Assembly (NCBI GenBank): GCA_017456805.1
Contig: JAFTIQ010000033.1
Span: 1-27,398 of the forward strand
DNA from: Lentisphaeria bacterium
GTDB taxonomy: Bacteria > Verrucomicrobiota > Lentisphaeria > Victivallales > UBA1829
Direction of reading: 5' to 3'
Length of the DNA: 27,398 nt
In this document: one piece after another, positions 1 to 8,869 of the stretch
Position numbering within the stretch: the stretch's first letter is position 1
Layout: the number at the start of each line of letters is the position of its first letter
Program-made: the position numbers and the translations under genes
The notes under the pieces: generated by a model
Seen by the model: the letters and a program-made list of their open reading frames with translations, nothing else
Database searches by the model: none
Told to the model about the DNA's origin: nothing

Positions 1-212
1 ACCTTGTGCTATCTTAATCATCGAATCACCTGTTGGGTTAGTTAGTATTCCTTTGGATTTGAACACCATAAAATACTGTTTCTCAACAGGTTTTTCAAAC
101 TTTTATATCGCATAAACCGAGATTTCTTCACGGTTTATAGTGCTTTTTATCCGTTACGGAATTATATTCCCGGGACGGAAAGAAAATATGAAATAACCAT
201 GGAGATATGAGA
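1..212. other. Leader region upstream of the Tad operon with two inverted repeats
   Basis: No convincing coding region is seen here. Two inverted repeats stand out. ACCTGTTG (28-35) is complementary to CAACAGGT (84-91), and the second arm runs straight into a T tract. ATAAACCG (112-119) is complementary to CGGTTTAT (131-138) with an 11-nt loop, followed by a T-rich stretch (144-148). Either could be the terminator of an upstream gene or an attenuator in the Tad operon leader. A TATATT hexamer at 163-168 could be a -10 element, but I see no matching -35. The function is undecided. Confidence 0.4.
112..148 (+). terminator. Possible intrinsic terminator or leader hairpin
   Basis: An 8-bp perfect stem (ATAAACCG/CGGTTTAT) with an 11-nt loop is followed five bases later by a run of five T. 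The stem is AT-rich for a terminator and the T run is short, so strength is uncertain. It lies 65 bp before cpaB and could end an upstream transcript or act in the leader. Confidence 0.35.
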
Positions 213-1010
213 ATGAAACAAAAATTTCTTTTGCTTGCTGCAGTGTTTTTCGGAGTGATGGCTTTTATTTTGACGTTTCAGCAGATCGACAGCGAACGGG
301 ATAAGATCCGTTCCACCATGCAGGAGGTTGCTTTGCTTCAGGCAAAACGGGATATTGCAGAAAATGAAATCATTACAGAAGACGCGATTGTTGTGAAAAA
401 ATTTCAGCGTGCAAAGAGCCAGGTGGACAGCAGCCGGGAAGTTCAGGCGAATCAGAAAAGTCTGATCATCGGCAGAAAAGCAATGTTCCCGATCTCCAAA
501 GGTGCAGTTCTTCAGTGGAACGATCTTCAGACAACGATCACCGGCGGCAGGGAAGGCGCCAATGCAATGATCCGTCCCGGTTACAGAGCAGTTGCAATTC
601 CGGTGGATCAGACTGCTTCTGTTGCAGGATTGGTTCAGCCCAATAACTATGTGGATTTGATCGGGACCTTCAAGTTTCCGGATATGCGGGGAGATGCCTC
701 TCTGGATACGATCACTCTGACGATCCTTCAGCGGGTGAGAGTGATCGCCACCGGAAATGATTACGGGGTCAGAGCTCCCGGTCAGGGTGCGATCCGCAGT
801 TATTCCACGGTGACACTTGAACTTCTTCCGGCAGAAGCGGAAATGATCGTTTTTGCTTCTCAGAAAGGTTATATTCAGATGAGTTTGCGGAATCATGAAG
901 ATTCTGTTGTAACCAAGGATCTTCAGAGTGTGAACTGGAAATACCTTCAGAAGAATTTGCAGCAATACAGCCGGGAACGGGAAAGACGCAGTATGTCCGG
1001 AAGGAACTGA
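213..1010 (+). CDS. cpaB: Flp pilus assembly protein CpaB/RcpC
   Basis: Periplasmic assembly factor of the Tad (Flp) pilus, thought to sit with the secretin at the outer membrane. The N-terminus has a hydrophobic anchor (about residues 3-22). A SAF-like region follows (about 43-110, including AKRDIAENEIITEDAIVV), then the CpaB core with VAIPVDQTASVAGLVQPNNY and VTLELLPAEAEMIVFASQKG. An ATG lies at 207, but the GGAG at 201-204 is only 2 nt before it and 8 nt before the ATG at 213, so 213 is preferred (265 aa). It is the first gene of the run and cpaF follows after 2 nt. Family recognition is firm. In many Tad loci an RcpA secretin gene comes next, and here it does not. Confidence 0.88.
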   Translation: MKQKFLLLAAVFFGVMAFILTFQQIDSERDKIRSTMQEVALLQAKRDIAENEIITEDAIVVKKFQRAKSQVDSSREVQANQKSLIIGRKAMFPISKGAVLQWNDLQTTITGGREGANAMIRPGYRAVAIPVDQTASVAGLVQPNNYVDLIGTFKFPDMRGDASLDTITLTILQRVRVIATGNDYGVRAPGQGAIRSYSTVTLELLPAEAEMIVFASQKGYIQMSLRNHEDSVVTKDLQSVNWKYLQKNLQQYSRERERRSMSGRN

Positions 1011-1012
1011 TC

Positions 1013-2746
1013 ATGCCTGATATTATTTTGAATCTTCCGGGATACGAAGAGACAGTCCTTCAGCTCTATACCGGTGTTTACAGAGTCGGGTCCAGTCCGG
1101 CATCTCATATTGCGCTCCATGATGAGAGCATTCAGCCGCGGCATTGCCGTTTTGAGGTGACAGGAGAGGGAGTTAAAGTTTTTGATCTTTGCGGAGATAC
1201 CTGGCTGAACGGAAGTTCCGTTCCGGGAAGCGGTGTTATGTTTTCTCCCGGAGATCTTCTGAAACTCGGGAAAGCTGAACTCTATTATGCCGGCAGCAAA
1301 CCGGTGGAAAAACCTGTTCCTGTTCCGGCAGCCGTTCCTGTTCCGGAAAAACCAGCTCCTGTTCCAGCTGTTCCGGAAAAATCATTCCAGAAAAAAGAGG
1401 ATGGGACCATTCCTGTTCTGGAAGTTTCCGGGATCTCTGCGGAGAACCGGGAATTCGTCCAGGAAGTCAAACGGCTGGCGCATGTGGAACTTTTGAAACG
1501 GCTGAATCTGAAACGGCTTGCGCTTTCCGGGATGGCGGAAGATGTGCTGGAGGAACAGGCGAAACAGACGATCCATGAGATCATTCAGGCGTTGAACGTT
1601 CCCCTTCCGCGGGGCGTGACCAGAGAAAAAATCGAACATGAACTGGTTCATGAAGCGATCGGACTCGGACCTTTGGAAGATCTGATCAACAGAGAAGACA
1701 TCTCTGAAATCATGGTGAACGGACCGGATCAGGTCTATGTGGAACACAAGGGGCGTCTTTATAAAACAGATATGGCATTTGCGGATGATCAGCAGGTGCT
1801 TTCCGCCATTGAGCGGATCGTTTCTCCTCTTGGACGGCGGATCGACGAAAGTTCGCCTATGGTGGATGCCCGTCTGAAGGACGGCTCCCGTGTGAATGCG
1901 ATCATTCCGCCGCTGTCGCTGGTGGGACCTTCCATTACGATCCGTAAATTTTCCAAGACACCGCTCCAGATTGAGAATCTGATCAATTTCGGTTCGATTT
2001 CCAGAAATATGGCAACGTTTCTTGATTTGTGTGTGAAGCTGCGGAAAAATATCATTATTTCCGGGGGAACCGGTTCCGGAAAAACCACGCTTCTGAATAT
2101 TCTGAGTTCTTATCTTCCGGATACGGATCGAATCATTACCATTGAAGATGCTGCGGAACTTCAGCTCCGGCAGGAACACGTTGTCCGGCTGGAATCCCGT
2201 CCGCCCAATATTGAAGGGAAGGGAGAAATCACGATCCGGGATCTGGTGAGGAACTCTTTGCGAATGAGACCGGACCGGATTGTGATCGGGGAGTGCCGCG
2301 GCGGCGAAGCTCTGGATATGCTTCAGGCAATGAATACCGGTCATGACGGTTCATTGACAACGATCCATGCGAACTCGCCCCGGGATGCCCTGGCGCGGTT
2401 GGAGACATTGGTTCTGATGGCAGGATTTGATCTTCCGCTCCGTGCGATCCGGGAACAGATTGCCAGTGCGATTTCCATTATTGTGCAGATCACCCGTGAA
2501 AAAGACGGTTCAAGAAAGGTGATTGATATCAGTGAAATCACCCGAATGGAAGGGGAGATCATCACGATGCAGTCACTTTTTGAATTCAAACAGGATGGCT
2601 GGTCCGAAGATGGAAAGATCATCGGGCGCTACGTCCCCACGGGAAGTATGCCGTCGTTCATGGAAGATATCAAACGTTCCGGTCTGCCGCTGGATCTGAA
2701 TATCTTTACAGAGGGGCGTCAGGGATATCATGGAGGGCTTGAATAA
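1013..2746 (+). CDS. cpaF: Tad pilus ATPase CpaF/TadA with N-terminal FHA domain
   Basis: Secretion ATPase that powers Tad pilus assembly at the inner membrane. Residues 1-95 form an FHA-like domain, joined by a Pro/Val/Ala-rich linker (about 97-125) to a complete CpaF domain. Walker A is GGTGSGKTT at 351-359. A Walker B region with [18 protein letters not shown] and the [15 protein letters not shown]is-box follow. The ATPase motifs are intact. The FHA domain is atypical: the usual Gly-Arg is Gly-Ser (26-27), and the Ser three residues before His44 is Gln41. Asn66-Gly67 is kept. Phosphothreonine binding by this domain is therefore doubtful. At 577 aa the protein is longer than typical CpaF because of the fusion. 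Its stop overlaps the tadB start in TAATG. Confidence 0.93.
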   Translation: MPDIILNLPGYEETVLQLYTGVYRVGSSPASHIALHDESIQPRHCRFEVTGEGVKVFDLCGDTWLNGSSVPGSGVMFSPGDLLKLGKAELYYAGSKPVEKPVPVPAAVPVPEKPAPVPAVPEKSFQKKEDGTIPVLEVSGISAENREFVQEVKRLAHVELLKRLNLKRLALSGMAEDVLEEQAKQTIHEIIQALNVPLPRGVTREKIEHELVHEAIGLGPLEDLINREDISEIMVNGPDQVYVEHKGRLYKTDMAFADDQQVLSAIERIVSPLGRRIDESSPMVDARLKDGSRVNAIIPPLSLVGPSITIRKFSKTPLQIENLINFGSISRNMATFLDLCVKLRKNIIISGGTGSGKTTLLNILSSYLPDTDRIITIEDAAELQLRQEHVVRLESRPPNIEGKGEITIRDLVRNSLRMRPDRIVIGECRGGEALDMLQAMNTGHDGSLTTIHANSPRDALARLETLVLMAGFDLPLRAIREQIASAISIIVQITREKDGSRKVIDISEITRMEGEIITMQSLFEFKQDGWSEDGKIIGRYVPTGSMPSFMEDIKRSGLPLDLNIFTEGRQGYHGGLE

Positions 2747-3642
2747 TGCTGGAAGTATTGAGTGACGGGACCTTTCTGGCGGGGCTGTGTGCTGCAGCTG
2801 CGGTGACATTTTCCTCTCTGGTAGTGATCAACTTCATGACGGAGGCGAGTGCCCGTTATAAAGAACGTTATATCCGGGAAACCGGGATTGAGTATGAAGA
2901 TATTCTTCTTTCGATGCCTGCGGGAAGAGTTTTTGATTTGAGTCTCGGGGTATCGGCACTGGGAATGTTTCTTGGTGTTGCGATGGTTTCGCTTGCTGCG
3001 GAATCGCCTGAGATGCCTGTGCTTGTGATTGCCGGGACCATCGGGGCAGTTGTCTGTTTTCCGGTACCCCGTGCGATTTTGAAGTATATGAAAAAGAAGC
3101 GTCTGGAAAAATTCAATGAACAGCTGGAAGATGCGCTTCTTTCTATCAGCGGCTCGTTGAAAGCGGGCTTCAGTATTCTTCAGGCATTGGATCTGATTGC
3201 CTCGGAGAACCGTCCGCCGATTTCTTATGAATTTACGGTATTGATGCAGGAGCTCCGTTTGGGGGTTCCCTTTGATGAGGCATTGGAGAAGATGGCGCAG
3301 CGGATCGGTTCCCAGGATTTTGAACTGGTTTCGGTTGCGATCTGTACAGCGCGTCAGACCGGCGGGGAGCTGACCGGGGTTCTGGAACGGCTTGCGGCGG
3401 TGATCCGGGAACGGGTCCGGATCCAGCGGAAATTGATTGCCATGACGGCGCAAGGGCGTTTGCAGGCGTACATGATCGGAGCCATGCCGTTTCTGCTTTT
3501 GTTTGCTTTGAGCAAGGTGGCACCGGACATGATGCGTCCGTTTTTCAATTCGGTTGTGGGGCTGCTGGTGATCTGCGCGGCGGTCCTGCTTGTGATCGCA
3601 GGATTTTTCATGATCCGTAAAATAACGACGATTGACGTGTGA
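2746..3642 (+). CDS. tadB: Tad pilus inner-membrane platform protein TadB
   Basis: Inner-membrane component that forms the pilus platform with TadC. Hydrophobic segments lie near residues 7-28, 63-83 and 87-110. A cytoplasmic T2SSF-type domain follows (about 120-235, with FNEQLEDALLSISGSLKAG and ARQTGGELTGVLERLA). Two C-terminal membrane spans end the protein. The length of 298 aa is normal for the family. The start shares one base with the cpaF stop, which implies translational coupling. Function is assigned from the fold pattern and the cpaB-cpaF-tadB-tadC order. Confidence 0.9.
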   Translation: MLEVLSDGTFLAGLCAAAAVTFSSLVVINFMTEASARYKERYIRETGIEYEDILLSMPAGRVFDLSLGVSALGMFLGVAMVSLAAESPEMPVLVIAGTIGAVVCFPVPRAILKYMKKKRLEKFNEQLEDALLSISGSLKAGFSILQALDLIASENRPPISYEFTVLMQELRLGVPFDEALEKMAQRIGSQDFELVSVAICTARQTGGELTGVLERLAAVIRERVRIQRKLIAMTAQGRLQAYMIGAMPFLLLFALSKVAPDMMRPFFNSVVGLLVICAAVLLVIAGFFMIRKITTIDV

Positions 3643-3652
3643 GGGAAATTCT

Positions 3653-4531
3653 ATGGATGCGGTAACATTATTGGCGGCACTTTCCGCAGGGATTGCGGCG
3701 ACATGCGCGCTGCTTTTGATTTTTCATACACTATCCAATGTTGATGTTGACCGTTCTGCGGTGAAGGAACGGCCCCGTTACTTTCCGCTCTGGTTCCGTT
3801 TTCTTCTGATTCTGGAGCCGAATCTCCGCCGGATCACGCAAGCGGATTCCATGGAACGGCCCCGGAAGGATGCGGAACAGAAGATCGGATCTGCCGGATT
3901 GGATCAGGTGATTACCGGAGAACAGTTTCTTGCGCTCCGGATCTTGAGTCCGGCATTCGGCGTTGTTTTTATGCTGCTTCTGATGCTGGGAGGATATGGA
4001 ATGATCGCCATCCTGCTTTGTCTTCTTCTGACATTCTGGCCGGATCTGTGGCTTCGCAGTTCCGTTGCGAAACGGCACATGGAGATCATGAAGGCGCTGC
4101 CGAACCTGCTTGACCTTCTGACCCTTTCCGTGGAAGCAGGGAAAGATTTTCTTTCTGCGCTCCGGGATATTCTTGCCAAACGGAAAACAGATGCTCTTTC
4201 AGAAGAGTTTTCCCGTGCATTGCAGGAGATTCAGCTTGGGAAGAAACGCCAGGCGGCACTCCGGGAAATGGCGGAACGGGTCCGGCAGCCGGAATTGATG
4301 TCAGTGCTTGGTTCCATTGTTCAGGCGGATGAGATGGGGGTGAGTATCGGACAGCTTTTGAAGATCCAGAGTGATCAGCTCCGGATGAAGCGGTTTGCGC
4401 TTGCAGAGAAACTTGCCAATGAAACACCGGTCAAAATTCTGTTTCCGGTGGTGGTTTTCATTTTCCCGGCAGTGCTGATCCTCCTGCTTGCACCGATCCT
4501 GATGCAGGCATTCAATCTCATGGGAGGATGA
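3653..4531 (+). CDS. tadC: Tad pilus inner-membrane platform protein TadC
   Basis: Second platform protein of the Tad machine. An N-terminal span (about residues 3-24) and two closely spaced central spans (about 96-130) precede a T2SSF-like domain. That domain includes LPNLLDLLTLSVEAGKDFLS and SIVQADEMGVSIGQLLK. The C-terminal span is KILFPVVVFIFPAVLILLLA. A TTG at 3632 would overlap tadB, but the ATG at 3653 has GAGGGA at 3641-3646 at good spacing and is preferred (292 aa). The order after tadB is the standard one. Confidence 0.9.
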   Translation: MDAVTLLAALSAGIAATCALLLIFHTLSNVDVDRSAVKERPRYFPLWFRFLLILEPNLRRITQADSMERPRKDAEQKIGSAGLDQVITGEQFLALRILSPAFGVVFMLLLMLGGYGMIAILLCLLLTFWPDLWLRSSVAKRHMEIMKALPNLLDLLTLSVEAGKDFLSALRDILAKRKTDALSEEFSRALQEIQLGKKRQAALREMAERVRQPELMSVLGSIVQADEMGVSIGQLLKIQSDQLRMKRFALAEKLANETPVKILFPVVVFIFPAVLILLLAPILMQAFNLMGG

Positions 4532-4537
4532 TCAGCT

Positions 4538-4915
4538 GTGATCCGGAACCTGACAAAAAACTGTTTTCTGGCAGAACGGGAACGGTGGGCGACAGGATAT
4601 TTTACCAGATTCCGTGGTCTGATCGGGCATGATTTTTCGTTGTTCGACGGAATGGTCTTCCCGGATTGTTCTGCTATTCATACATTTTTTATGGGAATGG
4701 AGATTGATGTTCTTTTTATTGACCGGGAGTGCACCGTTTTGAAGGCGTGTTCCAATGTTCCGCGCTGGAAGAGCTGTTTGAAACAGAAAGGGGCATGGGC
4801 AACCATCGAACTCCCGGCGGGGACTATTTTCAGGACACAAACTGCAGAAGATGATATTCTGCGATTGGAAAATATAAGAACTGATGCTATATTAATGCAG
4901 GAACAGAAACAATAA
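4538..4915 (+). CDS. DUF192 family protein
   Basis: A 125-aa protein with the DUF192 pattern: a FRGLIGH motif near residue 26, an HTFFMGMEIDVLFID strand region in the middle (about 48-62), and a KGAWATIELPAGT segment near 86-98. The molecular function of DUF192 is not established. The start is GTG, supported by GGGAGGA at 4522-4528, and the gene begins 6 nt after tadC. Tad operons in other bacteria sometimes carry a DUF192 gene here, so a pilus-related role is plausible. No signal peptide is visible, so it is probably cytoplasmic. Confidence 0.8.
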   Translation: MIRNLTKNCFLAERERWATGYFTRFRGLIGHDFSLFDGMVFPDCSAIHTFFMGMEIDVLFIDRECTVLKACSNVPRWKSCLKQKGAWATIELPAGTIFRTQTAEDDILRLENIRTDAILMQEQKQ

Positions 4916-4926
4916 GGATTCAGAAA

Positions 4927-6288
4927 ATGGATTTGATTTATTTAAATGGAGAACATGCCGGGATGCAGTGTCCGCTGACCCCCCCCGGGATCAGCATCGG
5001 AAGAGAGGTCGATAATGATCTCCAGCTGCTGATCGGAGGTGTCTCACGCTATCATGCCATGATCTCATTCGATGGAGTAATTTGGTATATTGAGGATCTC
5101 GGCAGTACGAACGGAACAATTGTCTGCGGACAGAAGATCACGGGGAAAACCCGGTTGAATCCGGAAGATGAAATTCAGATCGGGGATCAGCTTTTCCGGT
5201 TCAGTGCCCCCGTTGCAGTTCCTCCGGCAGAGGATAATGTGCAGGCGGCAGCGGCAAAGACTGCTGTGGTCAATAACAGTTTTCTGAAGAACAAGCCGGA
5301 TCTTGCTTCTCAGGTGAGAAAGGCAAGACATTCGATTTTTGGAGGAAATCCCGAAAACAAAGCGCCGAAAGAACGGAAAAAAGGCGGACTCGGCAATGTG
5401 ATTTACACCCTTCTGGTCATTACCCTCCCGCTGGTCTGTATCTCCGGTTACATGTTCTGGAATACGGCAAAGGAGTCAAAGGCGAAAAATGCGGGATCAG
5501 AAGTTAAGGAACAGCCGTTTTTCTTTTATTATGAACGGATCGTAAAATCTCCGGATAATGTATTCCGGTTCGAAGCGAAACTGGAAAACGGCGTTGTAGT
5601 TTTCACAGTGGATGATTTGAAATACGGCAGACACAATGTCGTAAAACAGGGGAATTTGAAACCGGCCCAGGTGGAGGCTCTGAAAGATTCTATCCGCCAG
5701 ACCGGTTTTATGACGCTGGAAAATCAGGTGACGAACACCCCGATCGGCCCCGTGGAAGAGTCCCGCAGCATCATCGTGGCTGTCGATGGACATTTCAATA
5801 AGATCGTTGTCCGCAACACGACGGCACAGACCTCTTTTGAAAATGTGGAAAAGGCAATTTTTGATTTTGCCGAAGTGTTCGATGTCCGTGTGGATTCCAT
5901 GACGGAAGATGAGATGCGGGAAGAAGCCGCACAGATGTTCAAGAGAGCTCAGGAGATGTTCGCCAACTATCAGGCGGCTCCCAAAAATCTCCGGGAGGCA
6001 ATCATCCGTTTCCGGAACGCCAAGAAGTATTATGAGCAGTTCGAACCGAAACCGAGAGAATGGGAAATCTGCCGGAAACGGCTGGAAGAAGCCGAGGGCC
6101 TTTATAAGAAGATCTATCAGGAAATGCTGTTCAATATTCAGAAGTACAGAAAACTCAGACAGTATGACAAAGCCTCCCAGGAGTGCAGCAAGATGCTTGA
6201 TTTTGTGGAACCTGACAGCGCAGATTATCAGAAATTCCAGAGAGTCAAAGTTGAATTTGACAGAATGTTACGCAGGAGGAAAAAATGA
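4927..6288 (+). CDS. FHA-domain protein with one membrane span and a helical C-terminus
   Basis: The N-terminal FHA domain (about residues 1-95) keeps the canonical phosphothreonine-binding residues: Gly25-Arg26, Ser40, His43 and Asn62 in STNG. An Ala/Lys-rich linker leads to one membrane span (about 156-178). The C-terminal part (about 190-453) is probably periplasmic. It ends in charged helical repeats resembling TPR-like or coiled-coil structure (REAIIRFRNAKKYYEQFEP and QYDKASQECSKMLDF). This is a one-pass phosphosignal receptor architecture. Its stop overlaps the next start in ATGA, so it is coupled to the PEGA lipoprotein. No Ser/Thr kinase is present in the window. A role in regulating or scaffolding the Tad machine is inferred. 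Confidence 0.82.
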   Translation: MDLIYLNGEHAGMQCPLTPPGISIGREVDNDLQLLIGGVSRYHAMISFDGVIWYIEDLGSTNGTIVCGQKITGKTRLNPEDEIQIGDQLFRFSAPVAVPPAEDNVQAAAAKTAVVNNSFLKNKPDLASQVRKARHSIFGGNPENKAPKERKKGGLGNVIYTLLVITLPLVCISGYMFWNTAKESKAKNAGSEVKEQPFFFYYERIVKSPDNVFRFEAKLENGVVVFTVDDLKYGRHNVVKQGNLKPAQVEALKDSIRQTGFMTLENQVTNTPIGPVEESRSIIVAVDGHFNKIVVRNTTAQTSFENVEKAIFDFAEVFDVRVDSMTEDEMREEAAQMFKRAQEMFANYQAAPKNLREAIIRFRNAKKYYEQFEPKPREWEICRKRLEEAEGLYKKIYQEMLFNIQKYRKLRQYDKASQECSKMLDFVEPDSADYQKFQRVKVEFDRMLRRRKK

Positions 6289-7619
6289 AAAAGATCATAC
6301 TTCTTTTCTTTGCCGCAGTATTGCCGCTGTTCTTTTTTACCGCGTGTGACAGCAAACCGGCAGATACCCGTCCCGTGATCCACATCAAAACGAAACCGGA
6401 AGGGGCGAACATCTTTATTTCCGGGAAACCATACGGAGCAGCACCTTTGAAAGGAAAGATCGCTCCGGGAACGCTTCTGATCCGCGCAGAACTTGCCGGA
6501 CATGAAACCGTCTGGCAGAGTGTGGATCTTCAGCGCGGACAGAAAAAGGAAGTCCTGCTGGAACTGCCGCAGCTTTCTTCTTCCTTCATGCTGAAAACCG
6601 CTCCGGCAGTCTCTGCTGAGGTCACATTCAATGGAAAGGTTATCGGGCAGACTCCGATCGTGATCCCGGATCTGAAACCCGGAAATTATACCGCCAGCCT
6701 GAAAGCTCCCGGTTATGCTCAGACCCAGGTTTCCTGGACCATTGATTCCAAACGCCCCCAGATGAAAACCGTCCGTCTCATGGAAAACAGCGGACGGATC
6801 CGGGTGGAAAAAGCTCCGTCAAAGAATGCAATCCTCAGGATCAACGGAAAAAATTATGGAAGGCTGCCCCAGGATATCGTCCTGGAACAGGGCGAATATG
6901 ATGTGGAGGTCAAAGCTCCCGGTTTTACAGTCTTTACGCAGAAAGTTTCCGTACAGCGGGGAAGACAGGTTCTGATCCGTCCTGTGATGAGCGAATTGCC
7001 CGGACAGCTGATCGTGACGACTGAGCCAAAGGGCGCAGTCGTGATCGTCAACGGGACCCGTCATGGCAGCACTCCGATCAAAATTGAGGGAATCAAAGCG
7101 GGCAAGGTCAAGATCGAACTGCGGTTGAACAATTATGATCCGATCATTCTGGATCAGGGAGTTGCACCGGGGCAGAGCTTGCGGCTCCACCGGAAAATGA
7201 GCAGCAGTCTCGGCGCATTGGAATTTGTGACCGTCCCCGCCGGTGTTACGGTTTACCTTGATAATAAACTGCTGACACAGACGGTTTCCGATCCCGGGAA
7301 CAAAGGCTATTCCAAAGTATTCCGTCAAACGGGACTCCGTCCGGGAACCTATACGCTGAAGTTTGTTCATAAAATGGCAAAGCCCCGGGAACGGAAGATC
7401 ACTGTGACCATTGAAAAGAATAAAACGACCCGTATTCCCGGGAATGTGGAACTTTGGATCCCCAATGCCCGGATCACGCTGAAAGTGGGCAGTGTTTACG
7501 TCGGGCGAATCGTCAGCCAGAATGAAAAACAGATCACCTTTGAACATAAACAGGGGTCAAGAATGGATTACGGCCGCAATGAGTTGAGAGACATTGAGTG
7601 GCTTGCGGAGCGGGAGTAA
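6285..7619 (+). CDS. Lipoprotein with five tandem PEGA-like domains
   Basis: A hydrophobic N-terminus followed by FFFTAC is a lipoprotein signal, with the acylated Cys at residue 21. The rest is a run of five PEGA-like beta modules of about 68 residues, starting near residues 31, 98, 169, 237 and 306. Each has a PxGAxVxxNGxxxGxTP-type strand and a closing LKPGxYxLxxxxPGY-type strand. The first and fourth carry the clearest TKPEGANIFISGK and TEPKGAVVIVNGT motifs. PEGA domains occur on surface and envelope proteins, but their ligand is not established. A short C-terminal domain follows. The gene is coupled by ATGA overlap to the FHA protein, so the two probably work together across the periplasm. 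Confidence 0.85.
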   Translation: MKKIILLFFAAVLPLFFFTACDSKPADTRPVIHIKTKPEGANIFISGKPYGAAPLKGKIAPGTLLIRAELAGHETVWQSVDLQRGQKKEVLLELPQLSSSFMLKTAPAVSAEVTFNGKVIGQTPIVIPDLKPGNYTASLKAPGYAQTQVSWTIDSKRPQMKTVRLMENSGRIRVEKAPSKNAILRINGKNYGRLPQDIVLEQGEYDVEVKAPGFTVFTQKVSVQRGRQVLIRPVMSELPGQLIVTTEPKGAVVIVNGTRHGSTPIKIEGIKAGKVKIELRLNNYDPIILDQGVAPGQSLRLHRKMSSSLGALEFVTVPAGVTVYLDNKLLTQTVSDPGNKGYSKVFRQTGLRPGTYTLKFVHKMAKPRERKITVTIEKNKTTRIPGNVELWIPNARITLKVGSVYVGRIVSQNEKQITFEHKQGSRMDYGRNELRDIEWLAERE

Positions 7620-7622
7620 GTT

Positions 7623-8195
7623 ATGACAGATTTTCTGATGAATTTTTTCGGGAGCAGACTCCTGTTCCCGGTTCTGGTCTTTGTGACCGCCGCCATGTCT
7701 GCCGGAGCTGCCGGATATCTTCTGGCAGTCAAAGAGGAAAATGTGGACCGGATGGAAAAACTTCCCCGGTGGAAGATCCCCGGTTTTATTCTCGGGATCT
7801 TTGTTGTTGCCTGGTGTGTTCCTCATGCCATGCCGATCCTGCCGGACAGTCTGCATAAGTATCTGGTTCCTCTGATGGGAGTTGCAGTCATCCTCTCCTG
7901 GTTTGTGCTGGATCATCTGTTTGCCAGAGCACTGGGGGGCTATATGATTCTGACAGCCCATCTGTTTTTGCGGGAAACATTCGGAGTGGAATCTGTTTCC
8001 AATCCGTTTTTTGCCGGAATGTTTCTGATTTACGGGACCATGGGGATCGTTCTTTGCGGGCTTCCCTACCGTTTGCGGGATCTGGTCCGGCTGGAATGCC
8101 GCCGGAAGTACCGGTGGATCGTTCCCGGTTTTCTGATTTTGTTTACCCTGACCCTTCTCTGGGCAGGAATTGATTATCTGAGGGTGAGTGCATGA
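7623..8195 (+). CDS. Unknown multi-pass membrane protein
   Basis: I do not recognise this 190-aa protein. It has about five hydrophobic segments: near residues 13-33, 55-75, 83-100, 125-150 and 167-187. A basic loop (RLRDLVRLECRRKYR) precedes the last span. It lacks the paired Asp motifs of prepilin peptidases, so it is not an obvious TadV. It starts 3 nt after the PEGA lipoprotein gene and overlaps rsmG by 4 nt (ATGA), so it belongs to the same transcript. Reading frame, codon use and coupling support a real gene. No function is proposed. Confidence 0.72.
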   Translation: MTDFLMNFFGSRLLFPVLVFVTAAMSAGAAGYLLAVKEENVDRMEKLPRWKIPGFILGIFVVAWCVPHAMPILPDSLHKYLVPLMGVAVILSWFVLDHLFARALGGYMILTAHLFLRETFGVESVSNPFFAGMFLIYGTMGIVLCGLPYRLRDLVRLECRRKYRWIVPGFLILFTLTLLWAGIDYLRVSA

Positions 8196-8866
8196 TTGTT
8201 CCGAAAGAAGAAACTCTTGCATTTCTGAAACGGTTTGTTCCGGAGAACCATTTTCCCGTTTTTATGGAAAAATGCGGGATCCTGATGGATTTTCTTTATG
8301 AGACCAACAAGACGTTGAATCTGACCCGGATTCCGGAAGAATCCTTCTGGTCGCTCCATGTTGCAGATTCTCTTGCCTTTGCCGGGGAAGCTGCCCTGGC
8401 GGGCAAAAAATTGTGTGATGTGGGCTGCGGAGCCGGATTTCCCTCGCTGATTCTTGCAGCGGCATTTCCGGATCTTCTGGTGACCGCAGTGGATTCCACT
8501 CGGAAGAAGGTGGATTTTGTTGCTGCTGCCGCGGAGAAGATGGATCTGCCCAATTTGACAGCGATCCATGCAAGAGCCAATGAGTTGGCGCGGAAAGAAG
8601 ATTTCAAAGCGGCTTATGATTTTGTAACGGCGCGTGCTGTGGCAGATGCCTCTGTCCTGATCCGCGAGACAGCCAATTTTCTGAATCATAAACACGGATT
8701 GCTTTGTATTTACCGGACGACCGAACAGCTGGAACGGGAATTGCCGGATTTGAAACAGCGGAAGCTGAATTACCGGACGACGGAACTGTTCCAGCTGCCG
8801 GAAGGTGCCGGAAGCCGTCTGTTCCTGATCTTGCCGAGTCAGAAAAGCATGACGCTCCGGCGGTGA
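8192..8866 (+). CDS. rsmG: 16S rRNA (guanine-N7) methyltransferase RsmG
   Basis: Methylates the N7 of G527 (E. coli numbering) in 16S rRNA using S-adenosylmethionine. The SAM-binding motif DVGCGAGFPS lies at residues 76-85. It is preceded by the family pattern NKTLNLTRI (about 39-47) and HVADSL, and followed by AVDSTRKKVDF and FVTARAVAD. The length of 224 aa is usual. The start overlaps the membrane-protein stop by 4 nt. In many bacteria this gene sits near parAB or mnmG, whereas here it closes the Tad operon. It converges on a small minus-strand ORF that begins 3 nt beyond its stop. Confidence 0.93.
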   Translation: MIVPKEETLAFLKRFVPENHFPVFMEKCGILMDFLYETNKTLNLTRIPEESFWSLHVADSLAFAGEAALAGKKLCDVGCGAGFPSLILAAAFPDLLVTAVDSTRKKVDFVAAAAEKMDLPNLTAIHARANELARKEDFKAAYDFVTARAVADASVLIRETANFLNHKHGLLCIYRTTEQLERELPDLKQRKLNYRTTELFQLPEGAGSRLFLILPSQKSMTLRR

Positions 8867-8869
8867 TTC

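Noticed and set aside
1382..2344. A 320-codon open frame opposite cpaF
   Set aside because: It is antisense to the conserved ATPase domain and has no family features.
7623..8195. Prepilin peptidase (TadV) of the Tad pilus
   Set aside because: The protein is multi-pass but lacks the paired Asp motifs (GxGD type) of that family.
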